Assembly: GCA_050084985.1 (NCBI GenBank)
Contig: JBITNC010000002.1
Coordinates: 34,720,001-34,784,000, forward strand
Length of the DNA stretch: 64,000 nt
Reading direction: 5' to 3'
Source of the DNA: Nageia nagi
Taxonomy: Eukaryota > Pinophyta
The notes under the pieces were generated by a model. The model worked only from the letters and a program-made list of their open reading frames with translations, had not been told where the DNA came from and ran no database searches. Both the position numbers and the translations under genes were made by a program. Shown here piece by piece: positions 12,183 through 22,275 of the stretch (within the stretch, counting starts at the first letter, position 1; each line of letters opens with the position of its first letter).

Positions 12183-12817
12183 TGTTAGAAAAATGGAGAC
12201 TAAGACAGAACCAGCCAGACAGAACCGGCCAGCCAGCCAACCGGCTAAGATGCCAGTAAATCTGAAGGATAGTTTTGTTTATAAAGCCAACTGGTCTGCA
12301 GGGCAGTTTCTTTCTCATTTCAAACCAATTTTCAGTTGCCAAGGAGCCATGACACCTGTTCAGCAGTTGTAGAAGGGTTGGGGGTTACCTAACGACCTTC
12401 CTGATCCAACTTGGGTTTAAGTTGGGTTAGTTTGTACCTATAAATAAGAGGCTTGAGTTGAGGCATGCATGTAGTTGGAATATGTGTGTATGACTGTAAT
12501 TTGACAGCATTTGTGAGGTTGATTGTAATTGTTGAGAGAGAGATTGTAGTGAGGCTTTGTTGTAACTCCAAAGTGAAGGTTGTAGCAAGGTTATGCTGCT
12601 GGTGTATTGCTTGGAGGACTTGAATGCAAAAGAGTTGAAAGCTTCTCCGTTGATGTAGCCTACACTGGGTGAACCACGTTATCTCTTGTGTCTCTCTTGT
12701 GTGATTGATGTTTATGGATGTTTATTTTCAGTAGTATGCTTAATGTTGTTTCTTCTTTGCCAAAGACAATCTAAATTGTGAATGCTCTTGGTTATATGAA
12801 CTCTTTAAATCCTAACA
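12183..12817 (+). repeat. Copia 5' LTR
   Basis: Begins TGTTAGAAAAATGG and ends CCTAACA, immediately before the PBS. It is nearly identical to 16820-17454. It contains a TATA box and a short C/G-rich repeat of CCGG and CAGC words near 12220-12245. Confidence 0.95.
12439..12446 (+). promoter_or_regulatory. TATA box in Copia 5' LTR
   Basis: TATAAATA, 256 bases into the LTR. The same box is at the same offset in the 3' LTR (17076-17083), from which it would read outward into the rest of the intron. Confidence 0.65.
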
Positions 12818-12819
12818 AT

Positions 12820-12831
12820 TGGTATCAGAGC
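12820..12831 (+). other. primer-binding site, initiator tRNA-Met type
   Basis: TGGTATCAGAGC, two bases after the LTR end. Primes minus-strand cDNA synthesis. Confidence 0.9.
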
Positions 12832-12896
12832 GTGTTGTTGTGTTGGGATTTTGTTGGTGAATCTTGTGTGTAGATTGGAAACCAAGGAAGAGCACT

Positions 12897-13580
12897 ATGG
12901 CTGAAGAAGGGAGGCTGAAGGTGGAAAGGTTTAATGGGCAAGGCTTTCAGTTTTGGAAAATGCAAATGGAAGACTACCTCTACCAAAAGGATCTCTATCT
13001 ACCTCTAGAAGAGAAGAGTAAGAAACTTACTTCTATGAGTGATGAAGAGTGGAATCTCTTGGATAGAAAGGCTTTGGGTGCTGTAAGACTTTGTTTAAGT
13101 TCTAGTGTAGCTTTCAATATTTCCAATGAAAAGACCACTAAAGGTGTAATGGATAAGCTTGCTAAATTGTATGAAAAACCATCTGCCTCTAACAAAGTAT
13201 ACTTAATGAAAAAATTGTTTAACATGAAGATGAATGAAGGTAGTTCAGTTCAGGACCATGTTAATGAGTTCAATACAATCACAAATCAATTGACTTCAGT
13301 AAGTTTAGAATTTGAAGATGAAGTAAGGGCCTTGTTAATTCTATGTTCACTTCCGGATAGTTGGAATAGCTTTGTTATGGCTGTTAGCAATTCTTCTTCT
13401 AATGCAAAATTGGTCTTTGATGAAGTTGTTGGAACAATTCTTAGTGAGGACATGAGGAGAAAGTCCACGGGAGAATGCTCCAATGCTGCTCTCACAGTAG
13501 AGGCAAGAGGAAGACCAAAGGAAAGAAGAGAGAAGCAAGTCAAGAAGCAAATCACAAAGAAGGTCGAAATCACAAGGTAA
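12897..13580 (+). CDS. gag: Copia gag (frame-shifted near its C-terminus)
   Basis: Capsid/nucleocapsid part of the polyprotein. The chosen start, ATG at 12897, gives MAEEGRLKVERFNGQGFQFW, the usual Tnt1-type gag beginning. The UBN2-type gag core follows (YLMKKLFNMKMNEGSSVQDH, LLILCSLPDSWNSFV). From about 13501-13577 the meaningful reading moves to the next frame (Ser/Arg-rich, then the CCHC knuckle), and this frame runs into TAA at 13578. The upstream in-frame ATG at 12864 is less likely, being in the leader. No programmed frameshift is known to be usual for Copia, so this is a mutation or an assembly indel. Confidence 0.85.
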   Translation: MAEEGRLKVERFNGQGFQFWKMQMEDYLYQKDLYLPLEEKSKKLTSMSDEEWNLLDRKALGAVRLCLSSSVAFNISNEKTTKGVMDKLAKLYEKPSASNKVYLMKKLFNMKMNEGSSVQDHVNEFNTITNQLTSVSLEFEDEVRALLILCSLPDSWNSFVMAVSNSSSNAKLVFDEVVGTILSEDMRRKSTGECSNAALTVEARGRPKERREKQVKKQITKKVEITR

Positions 13581-13587
13581 AACAAAA

Positions 13588-15444
13588 TTGGAATGTTGGT
13601 ATTGTGGTAAAAAGGGTCACATTAAAAAGGATTGTTGGAATAGAAAAGGTAAAGAATGTGATAGTAGTAGTAATGAAAGCACAAGTAATCAAGAGGTTAA
13701 TATGGTTGGTGAATTAATCCAAGATGCTTTAATCATGTCTAACGAAAAGAACAATGATTATTGGGTTCTTGATTCGGGTGCTTCATATCATGCTACTCCA
13801 CATAAGGACTTCTTTTCTAATTACACACATGGTGATTTTGGTCAAGTGTTATTAGGTAATGAACATCCATGTAAAATTGTTGGTATGGGCAATATAACAA
13901 TGAAATTACCTAATGGAACACAATGGACTCTTAATGAAGCAAGACACATTCCGGATCTTAAAAGGAATCTCATATCAATAAGTAAATTGGATAAGGAGGG
14001 CTATGTGATGACATTCGGGGATGGTAATTGGAAAGTTTCTAAAGGTTCAATGGTATTTGCAAAGGGAAATTTGGTGGGGTCTCTTTATTTACTCACAAAT
14101 GTCTTTGATTATTCATTGAATCTTGTTTCCTTTGGTAATGATACATCACTATGGCATAATAGACTTGGACATATGAGTGAAAAAGGAATGAAAATGTTAC
14201 ACACTAATGGTTCACTTCCAAATCTAAAAGAAATTGATTTAGGATTTTGTGAAGATTGTGTGTATGGTAAACAAAAGAAAGTTAGATTTCTTAAAGTTGG
14301 CAATGAAAGGAAGAGTCACAAATTAGAGCTTGTTCATACAGATGTGTGGGGTCCTGCACAGGTTTTCTCACTTGGGGGCTCATCTTATTTTGTCACTTTT
14401 ATTGATGATTGTACCAGGAAGACATGGGTATACTGTATTAAAAAGAAATCTGATGTGTTTGAAACTTTTAAGAGGTGGAAGGCATTGGTTGAGAATGAAA
14501 CTAATTCTAAGTTAAAATGTCTTAAGTCAGATAATGGTGGAGAATTTTGCAATAATGAGTTTGATTCATTTTGTTCACACAATGGCATTAGAAGGATTAA
14601 GGTGGTTCCTAGAACTCCACAGGAAAATGGGGTTGCAGAGAGAATGAATAGGACTATCTTGGAAAGGGCTAGAAGTATGAGGATACATGCTGGGTTTCCT
14701 TTAAATCTTTGGGCTGATGCTATTGACACTGCTGTTTACTTGATTAACAGGGGTCCATCTATGGCTTTAGATGGAGGCATTCCAGAGGAGATATGGACAG
14801 GTAAAAAGGTGAATTACTCATTCTTGAGAGTCTTTGGTTGTGAGGCTTTTGCACATGTTGATAAGGAGAATAGAAATAAACTTGATGCAAAATCACAAAA
14901 ATGTTATCTTATTGGATATGGTGTTAATGATTTTGGATATAGGTTATGGGATGTTGATAACCATAAAATCATTAGAAGTAGAGATGTTGTATTCAATGAG
15001 AATAACATATATAAAGATAGGTTGCAAAAGGTTGAGGAACCCAAGAGTGTATCTCTAGAAGATGTTGATCAATATAAGGGTCCTGATAATGTTGAAGCAC
15101 CTCCACCACAAACACCTCAAACTTTGCCGCTTAGAAGATCCACAAGGATTAGAAATCCTCCTGAACGATATTCTCCTACTCTTTATCATATTTTGTATAC
15201 TGATGGTGGCGAACCTGAATGTTTTGATGAAGCTATGCAGGGTGGTACACAGATTAAGTGGGAGCATGCTATGAAGGAGGAGATGGACTCTTTACTTAAG
15301 AATCAGACTTGGAGTTTGGTTGAGCTTCCAGAGGGTAAAAGGGCTCTTACTAACAAATGGGTGTACAGGATAAAGAAGGATTGGGCGACAAAGGTACAAG
15401 GCGAGACTTGTGGTAAAAGGTTTCGAACAGAAAAAAGGTATTGA
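13588..15444 (+). CDS. pol: Copia zinc knuckle, protease, integrase and RT start
   Basis: In order: a CCHC knuckle CWYCGKKGHIKKDCW (from about 13594); retropepsin with intact DSGA (WVLDSGASYHAT, about 13762); GAG_pre-integrase and HHCC zinc domain (LWHNRLGHMSEKGMKML, then CEDCVYGKQ); the integrase core with D, D and E all present (VHTDVWGP near 14334, SDNGGEF near 14529, PQENGVAERMNR near 14620); and the integrase C-terminus with the FLRVFGCEAFAHV phrase. The RT begins at WEHAMKEEMDSLLKNQTWSL. The frame breaks at about 15375-15392, just before the conserved RYKARLVVKG. The first codon is in mid-polyprotein; no separate start is implied. Confidence 0.9.
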   Translation: MECWYCGKKGHIKKDCWNRKGKECDSSSNESTSNQEVNMVGELIQDALIMSNEKNNDYWVLDSGASYHATPHKDFFSNYTHGDFGQVLLGNEHPCKIVGMGNITMKLPNGTQWTLNEARHIPDLKRNLISISKLDKEGYVMTFGDGNWKVSKGSMVFAKGNLVGSLYLLTNVFDYSLNLVSFGNDTSLWHNRLGHMSEKGMKMLHTNGSLPNLKEIDLGFCEDCVYGKQKKVRFLKVGNERKSHKLELVHTDVWGPAQVFSLGGSSYFVTFIDDCTRKTWVYCIKKKSDVFETFKRWKALVENETNSKLKCLKSDNGGEFCNNEFDSFCSHNGIRRIKVVPRTPQENGVAERMNRTILERARSMRIHAGFPLNLWADAIDTAVYLINRGPSMALDGGIPEEIWTGKKVNYSFLRVFGCEAFAHVDKENRNKLDAKSQKCYLIGYGVNDFGYRLWDVDNHKIIRSRDVVFNENNIYKDRLQKVEEPKSVSLEDVDQYKGPDNVEAPPPQTPQTLPLRRSTRIRNPPERYSPTLYHILYTDGGEPECFDEAMQGGTQIKWEHAMKEEMDSLLKNQTWSLVELPEGKRALTNKWVYRIKKDWATKVQGETCGKRFRTEKRY

Positions 15445-16759
15445 TTATGATGAGATCTTTTCTCCAGTTGTTAAAATGACCTCGATTAGAGCAATATTGA
15501 GTCTTGTTGCTACTGAAAATTTGTTTCTTGAACAACTGGATGTAAAGACAGCTTTCCTTCATGGGGATTTGGAGGAGGATATTTATATGCATCAACCCGA
15601 AGGTTTTGAGGTCAAAGGTAAAGAAGGGTATGTATGTAAATTGGAAAAGAGTTTGTATGGCTTAAAACAAGCACCCAGGCAATGGTATCATAAGTTTGAC
15701 ACTTTCATGGTAACAAATGAATTTGTAAGATGTCAATCTGATCATTGTGTGTATATAAAAAGAACAACAAATGGCAACTATGTAATCTTGCTTTTATATG
15801 TGGATGACATGTTGATAGCAGGACCTAGTATGCAGGATATTGTTGATCTTAAGGAAAAGTTGGCTAAAACTTTTGAAATGAAAGATTTGGGTGAAGCTAA
15901 TCAAATTCTTGGAATAAAAATAACAAGAGATAAACAAAACCACTCACTAAGACTAAGTCAAGAAGACTATATTGAAAAGGTTCTTAAACGGTTCAATATG
16001 AATAATGCAAAATCTGTAACTTTACCATTGGCAAAACATTTTAAACTCACCAAACATTTATGTCCTAAGACAGATAAGGAAAAGGAGTACATGACTAAGG
16101 TTCCTTATGCTTCAGCGGTTGGGAGTTTAATGTATGCAATGGTATGTACTAGACCAGATATAGCACAAGCAGTAGGAGTGGTTAGTAGATTTATGAATAA
16201 TCCAGAAAAAGGGCATTGGGAAGCAGTTAAATGGATCCTTAGGTATTTAAGGGGTACTTCTCATTACTCTTTATGTTTTGGTGGATCTAACTCTTGTTTG
16301 CAAGGATATGTTGATTCTGACATGGCAGGTGATATAGATGGTGGGAGAAGCACTACAGGTTATGTGTTTACCATTGGAGGTACAGCGGTTAGTTGGATTT
16401 CAAAACTCCAACAGGTTGTGGCTCTCTCCACTACTGAGGCAGAGTACGTGGCGATGACAGAGGCGAGTAAAGAATTGATTTGGTTGAAGAGACTGATGGA
16501 GGAACTGGGAAAGGTGCAGGAGGATGCGAAGCTATGGAGCGATAGCCAGAGTGCTATCCATCTTGCAAAGAACTCAGCCTACCATTCGAGAACTAAACAC
16601 ATCAAATTGAGGTACCACTTCATCAGGGCAGCGTTGGAGGATGGTTCAGTCAGTTTGGGGAAGATTCACACGTCACAAAATCCTGCGGACATGTTCACGA
16701 AAGTTGTTACAAAGGAGAAGTTGGGCTCTTGCTCAACTTGGATTGGTCTTAAGGAGTAA
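15386..16759 (+). CDS. pol: Copia reverse transcriptase and RNase H
   Basis: This continues the polyprotein in the third frame from RYKARLVVKGFEQKKGIDYD. RT motif A lies in EQLDVKTAFLHGDLEEDIYM and motif C is LLYVDDMLIAG (about 15793); both carry their catalytic Asp. Then come ARPDIAQAV-type wording (here TRPDIAQAVGVVSRFM) and Ty1-type RNase H with GYVDSDMAGD, STTGYVFTIGG, LSTTEAEYVA and WSDSQSAIHLAKN. It ends at TAA 16757-16759, about 60 bp before the 3' LTR. All catalytic residues that I can see are intact. Confidence 0.92.
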   Translation, partial: RQRYKARLVVKGFEQKKGIDYDEIFSPVVKMTSIRAILSLVATENLFLEQLDVKTAFLHGDLEEDIYMHQPEGFEVKGKEGYVCKLEKSLYGLKQAPRQWYHKFDTFMVTNEFVRCQSDHCVYIKRTTNGNYVILLLYVDDMLIAGPSMQDIVDLKEKLAKTFEMKDLGEANQILGIKITRDKQNHSLRLSQEDYIEKVLKRFNMNNAKSVTLPLAKHFKLTKHLCPKTDKEKEYMTKVPYASAVGSLMYAMVCTRPDIAQAVGVVSRFMNNPEKGHWEAVKWILRYLRGTSHYSLCFGGSNSCLQGYVDSDMAGDIDGGRSTTGYVFTIGGTAVSWISKLQQVVALSTTEAEYVAMTEASKELIWLKRLMEELGKVQEDAKLWSDSQSAIHLAKNSAYHSRTKHIKLRYHFIRAALEDGSVSLGKIHTSQNPADMFTKVVTKEKLGSCSTWIGLKE

Positions 16760-16808
16760 AGGCCAAGATGAGGAGCTTTTGACCCTTGTTGCAGAGGAAG
16801 AAGTCTCC

Positions 16809-16818
16809 AAGTGGGAGA
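16809..16818 (+). other. Copia polypurine tract
   Basis: AAGTGGGAGA directly before the 3' LTR; primes plus-strand DNA. Confidence 0.8.
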
Positions 16819-16819
16819 T

Positions 16820-17454
16820 TGTTAGAAAAATGGAGACTAAGACAGAACCAGCCAAACAGAACCGGCCAGCCAGCCAACCGGCTAAGATGCCAGTAAATCT
16901 GAAGGATAGTTTTGTTTATAAAGCCAACTGGTCTGCAGGGCAGTTTCTTTCTCATTTCAAACCAATTTTCAGTTGCCAAGGAGCCATGACACCTGTTCAG
17001 CAGTTGTAGAAGGGTTGGGGGTTACCTAACGACCTTCCTGATCCAACTTGGGTTTAAGTTGGGTTAGTTTGTACCTATAAATAAGAGGCTTGAGTTGAGG
17101 CATGTATGTAGTTGGAATATGTGTGTATGACTGTAATTTGACAGCATTTGTGAGGTTGATTGTAATTGTTGAGAGAGAGATTGTAGTGAGGCTTTGTTGT
17201 AACTCCAAAGTGAAGGTTGTAGCAAGGTTATGCTGCTGGTGTATTGCTTGGAGGACTTGAATGCAAAAGAGTTGAAAGCTTCTCCATGGATGTAGCCTAC
17301 ACTGGGTGAACCACGTTATCTCTTGTGTCTCTCTTGTGTGATTGATGTTTATGGATGTTTATTTTCAGTAGTATGCTTAATGTTGTTTCTTCTTTGCCAA
17401 AGACAATCTAAATTGTGAATGCTCTTGGTTATATGAACTCTTTAAATCCTAACA
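16820..17454 (+). repeat. Copia 3' LTR
   Basis: Same 635 bp as the 5' LTR, with four differences seen by eye (positions matching 12222, 12466, 12655 and 12657). It is followed by the right TSD, CTTAT, at 17455-17459. Confidence 0.95.
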
Positions 17455-17622
17455 CTTATCTACAGCTAGCATGCCTTGGATGTTGTACAACAAAGTCAAT
17501 TTTGTAGATAACATTTTTGTAAAACGCATTAGACATAAGATAGTTATTAGCTTTCTCACAGGGATTTGATTAACTATGGCAATTTCTCTTCAATAACACT
17601 GCATGAATTACATAGCATACAT

Positions 17623-17691
17623 GGACTGGCTAGGACTTGAACCAAGATCCTGCCACATCCCGGTTTGGGTTCTCCACTGAGATACCAATCC
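17623..17691 (-). other. tRNA-like relic / SINE head with A and B boxes
   Basis: On the minus strand this 69-nt stretch has a complete 7-bp acceptor-type stem (GGATTGG with CCAGTCC, one G-T pair), an A-box-like TATCTCAGTGG and a good B box GGTTCAAGTCC. The D-loop is too short, and no proper anticodon arm or anticodon forms, so it is not a working tRNA. It is most likely a tRNA pseudogene or the Pol III promoter head of a SINE inside the aldo-keto reductase intron. Confidence 0.5.
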
Positions 17692-18402
17692 TTTTTGTGG
17701 ATTCAAGATTTGATTTAATTCCTTTCTGTTAAGAGAAAGACTCTAATTAATTCTTGGTTTTTACACAAAATTAGTTAATTTTTGGCTTTTCCACAGGGAA
17801 TTAGTTTGCTAGTTTTCTGGATGCAATAGAGTAACTTTCTTACTGCTGTCCAAATTAACTACAATTTATTAAAAGGGAATAAGATCATAGTAAATCATCC
17901 ACTAAATTGATTAGTTATAAGTCTTCACATTGACTTCCTCAGACATAGTTCCAAAGGAAATGCACAACTATTTACTAGATATTTTAACAAGCTTTCACAA
18001 TTTCTTTCCCTCAAGTTTTTGGCTTCTGCATTCAACTTCCTCATATGCCTCACATCTTTCAGAATGTCAACTGGTAACAACAAGAGGACCCCAGCAAGGA
18101 ACATGATCAGCCAACATACTTATTTTATCTTTTTATGTGACATTAATAGATGTTGCTTTTCAAAGGAAGGGACAAAAACATAAAATCTGGTCTAACAGTT
18201 GGCTTAAGATCCCATTAAAAGTGGAAGTACATTAAACAAGGTACCAATTGCCACTAATGATTCAATGGTCTTAACTCAATCTTCAAGAGCTAATAAAAAA
18301 TGCTGGGATCAAGAATTTATTTCTACAAAAATACTTTTCTGACAAAGCACTTAATATCTTGCACAGTAAAATTGGACAATGAGATTTTTACTCATGCCAA
18401 AC

Positions 18403-18599
<197 letters not shown>

Positions 18600-19628
18600 T
18601 TATAGAATATACACAGTGATCAAATTTAACTAGCAAATATAACATATGAAACATGTTATTACTCTCAAAAGTTAGATGTTGTATTGCAGGAATAAAAAAC
18701 CCAAACCAAGTAGTTTGATGTTAAATAATCTCATCACACAAACAATTAAAAGCCAAGAGCTTTCAAGGGTATAAAATAAGGAATTCTCAATGAGAAAAAC
18801 TGCACAAATCTTGAAATAGCAGAGCTTAGAATACTGGAAATAAGTTGGAAGTACTTGGAAAACAGCATATTTGTTCATTCTAGTAAAAAAGTATTGATGT
18901 CCACAGGTCAACAAATTATTAGCTGTGACTAAAACAGACACTTTCATATGAATTGATTGGACTCAACAGCTTTCTTATTTTGTATGTTTATTTGCATAAA
19001 CATTGTCCTACATACAGTCTCAGGATACTGCAGAAGCTTCTCCCATTGCATGGAGACCAAGAAGAGGAGACTTTCAACATCTACATGCAAATATGCAGGA
19101 AAAAGTAAGATTGGTAATTGAAACTCAACTCGTTTCCAGGAATGGGGAATATTGGATTTTCAACATCGGTATAACTTATCAATAGCATGTAATAAATATT
19201 CACACAAAGAACTTCAAATAAATAAAAAGATTCCGATAAGCATAATCAATGTTAAGGTTAATTATAAAATATATAAGAAGGCATTTGAAAGTCAACTGTC
19301 AGTGAATTTAAGGCTTTATAAATTCAAATAATTCCCTCAAAATTCATAGAATTATAAATTTCATTTGAAATGCACTCATAATTTGATTGTTTATAATGCA
19401 GTTACACTTTCTAACTACACAAGTTGAGCATGCATAATATCGCAATTGTGACTCTGTTAATTGTGCCAACGCATGTTCAAGTGGCTTGCACTTTTCTTAT
19501 GAAGGGCATATAGAAATCCTGTGAAGTATTAACTGGAGTTACAGTGTGTTGCCAACCAATTCCACACAGGCTTTGTTGATCAATAAGAACTTTCTTTAGT
19601 GGTCAACTGTTATTACTTTTTATGATGT

Positions 19629-20679
19629 TGTAATGTCCTAAAATATTTCCAGCCTTGTAAACATTTCAAATTTATGTTTTGTTGTGTTTGTGGGCCTCTA
19701 AGGGGTGGGTTAGTGTGTTTTGAGAAGTTTTATTGTTAGTATAAGTGTTTAGGGAGTTGGTTATGTATTTAGAATAGTTTTGGGACAAGAAAAAAGGTAT
19801 TAAATAACGTCATTGACTTAGTACACGTTTTTAGCCTGATGGCTGGGATGATAAGGCAGTATTAAATATCTCCAGTATTTGTAACTGCCATTTTGGCAAA
19901 AGGAACTGTTATGAGATCAAAGTATAAGGTATTATTTAATGTTATTGTAACTACCATAGGAGAGGATTTGTAAATGTTATGAGGCAGACTTTTGTAACTG
20001 TCAAGAGGCTTAAATTAATAGCTCCATGACTATTTAAGAGGACGAGTTGGTCCTTTGGAGGGGGTGAATTTGGAGAATTTGGAATTTGGAAGATCTTTGC
20101 TCTTTTGGACTCTTGCATTCTATTGGAGTTTCTTGGGGATCTCATTGGAGATCAATTCAATGGAGGTTTGAAGGATCAGATCCTAAAGCTATCTACCCAA
20201 TTGGATTTGACCAATCCACATCAAGGTTGGTGATTTGGGCTTGATTTGGGAAACATCATTGAAGTTGAAGTGTAGATCAGTCTATTGGAGGGCAAGTTAG
20301 AAGTTTCTGAGCAGAGATCCAGCCTTTGGAGGCTATTGGCCTAAGGGTGTTATTTGCTGAGATAATCGACTAAAGACAACTCTGAGAAATTTGTTTAGCA
20401 GTCATCTAGCTTGGAGACAATAACACAATTGTTTTTCTAGTTCTTGTGAGGTTTGTTTTGAGTTTTGAAGGTGTTACAGTTGTTTGAACAGCTCTTTGAG
20501 GTGTGTTTAGTGATATGTAGTTGGCTTGCTTACATACAATTGTAATGCAATGTCTTTGTTACCTGTAATCTACTGTAGTTGCAAGCTTTCTTTATTGAAA
20601 AGCCAAAATATAAAAGAAATAAGATTTTGCCATGTAGAATTATTATTGTTTTGTGTACATTTGTATTTGCTGTGTTTCA
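19629..20679 (+). mobile_element. solo LTR (1051 bp)
   Basis: It starts TGTAATGTCC, ends CTGTGTTTCA and is flanked by a perfect 5-bp direct repeat GATGT (19624-19628 and 20680-20684). A TATTTAAG box at 20031-20038 marks the plus orientation. There is no internal retroelement sequence, so it is a solo LTR left by LTR-LTR recombination. It lies in the second intron of the aldo-keto reductase relic. Superfamily not determined. Confidence 0.8.
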
Positions 20680-21189
20680 GATGTAGACTACTGTGCAATA
20701 GACACCCACTCCATGAGATTTCAATTCAGCAAGCTGAGTTAAACTCAAGTTAAGGATCACACAAGTAGTTTTGAGACCAAATTGAACACAACTTAGACCA
20801 GTAAAAGTGAAGATTTTTTAAATTAATATCCACAATATGAAGGCATCCTAAAAATCTTCATTGCTTCACATAATTTTTCATACACAAAGACATGCTATGA
20901 TGCCAGTGAAATTGCCTTTTGAATGGATTGAAGAGTCTCCAGAAGGGCTCATTGTTCACATCAGTTGAAAAGTCCCAGAGTTTGGTATCCACTCTCTCTT
21001 GAGCAATTGCAAATACTATTAGTGAGAAAGGGAAACAGTAAATTAGCAATGTAATTCAAAGTGGCATTTCCTCTCTTGATCATGTGCTATTACATAAACA
21101 TCATACAATATTGTAAAAAGGAAAATAAAAACAATATGAACAAAGTTGACTAGATTTATAGTACAATGCTTGTTAAATGAAAAACTTAC

Positions 21190-21388
21190 AGTTTCTTCTA
21201 TTGGAACTGTAGTATCCACCCGATGCTGGTAATAAAGATCGATATATTCTACATCAAGACGATTCAAACTGTCCTCACAAGCTTTTTGTACAGTCTGATG
21301 AACCTTTAACTTGAATGTCACCATCTATAAAAACGTTGCCAAACTTAGTAGCAAGTTGAACTTTCTCACGAGGCAACCCTTTCAAGGC
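21190..21388 (-). pseudogene. aldo-keto reductase exon 2 (2-bp deletion)
   Basis: It opens after a TTCTCCTCAACAG acceptor with ALKGLPREKVQLATKFG and closes with [13 protein letters not shown] then TVPIEET and a GTAAGT donor. The exon is 199 bp where the family has 201. The frame changes after QVKGSSD, where a Tyr-Val pair would be expected, and resumes at [13 protein letters not shown]. The catalytic Lys and His are present. Confidence 0.88.
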
Positions 21389-22208
21389 CTGTTGAGGAGA
21401 AAAAGGAAAGAATAAGTTATACAAACATTCAACAAGCACAGTGTAATATACCAACCAAATTATATAGAAAATTGCACAGAAAACCAGCAAACATAAATCT
21501 GATTTTTACATAGTAAAATCACAGCAGAAAAACACAGAACAGTATTATTGTCCATATCTATCCAAGACGATGGTTGGGACTTATTTTATCAACAAAACAC
21601 CACAAAAACAGCAGATCTGGCCCAAAAGGCTATAGATCTTGACCAGGAATAGCCAAGTAGCGTCCCTACACAACAGAAGAAACAAATAAGTAAACTTTAA
21701 ATTGCTATTCTCAAAGATCACCAAGTAAGTAAGAATAGGGTAAGTACAAGTACACAGAAATTCACGTAGGAAGTACATAAAGGAGTACACAAGATAATAT
21801 GCAAAATTAAGAAGTTCTATTACTGATACATCATTTACATAGAATGATAATATCATCACACAAGATTTTAATATAATACTTACAGATCCAAAAAGCATGG
21901 TAAGATATCAACTTTAAGTAGCTCATTTAGTGGTTGCAAACTTGCAATTACATATGATAGGATGGATAGTGCTTAGTAGAAAGAGAAATATAATTGATAT
22001 CCACAAGTAAAAAGATTAGGTCAATGGGAAAGAAATAAAACACATGGATACAAATCACTGTCTAAAACCAAAGGTGTACTCCCAAATACAAGACAACAAG
22101 ACGAAAAAATAGCTACGCTAAAGCATGATCCAAAATACATTTCTTGCAGTATGTGAGAATCATCAATAGAAATAGCACAAATGTTGTATGACGAGTCTAA
22201 ACAATACT

Positions 22209-22275
22209 GGTAGGTTGAGTGGTAGAAGACCTGCAGTAAACATCAGTCATCTCAAAAGGGGCAAATTCAAGACCT
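22209..22275 (+). repeat. possible SINE head
   Basis: An A-box-like GGTAGGTTGAGTGGTA (22209-22224) and a weaker B-box-like GGCAAATTCAAGACCT (22260-22275) are spaced as in a Pol III internal promoter. A more GC-rich body follows to about 22390. Ends and target duplication not identified. Confidence 0.35.

Larger units (their letters stand above)
12183..17454 (+). mobile_element. complete Ty1/Copia LTR retrotransposon (Tnt1-like)
   Basis: A 5272-bp element with two 635-bp LTRs, a tRNA-Met PBS, gag-PR-INT-RT-RH order, a polypurine tract and a 5-bp TSD (CTTAT). It sits in the third intron of the aldo-keto reductase relic, antisense to it. By eye the LTRs differ at four positions (about 0.6 %), so insertion is recent compared with everything else here. 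The wording (YVDDMLIAG; GYVDSDMAGD) and gag start place it near the Tnt1-94/Tork group. Two frame changes interrupt the polyprotein, although its coding sequence is otherwise open for about 3.9 kb. Confidence 0.95.

Noticed and set aside
12118-12372. Open frames within the Copia LTRs (also 16641-17009 and their minus counterparts).
   Set aside because: They run across the LTR boundary from host or pol sequence and recur only because the LTRs are identical.
13286-15595. Several minus-strand open frames of 60-114 codons inside the Copia element.
   Set aside because: They lie opposite the well-supported gag and pol frames and have no recognisable content.
17623-17691. Functional tRNA gene.
   Set aside because: D-loop too short and no valid anticodon arm, so called a tRNA-like relic or SINE head.
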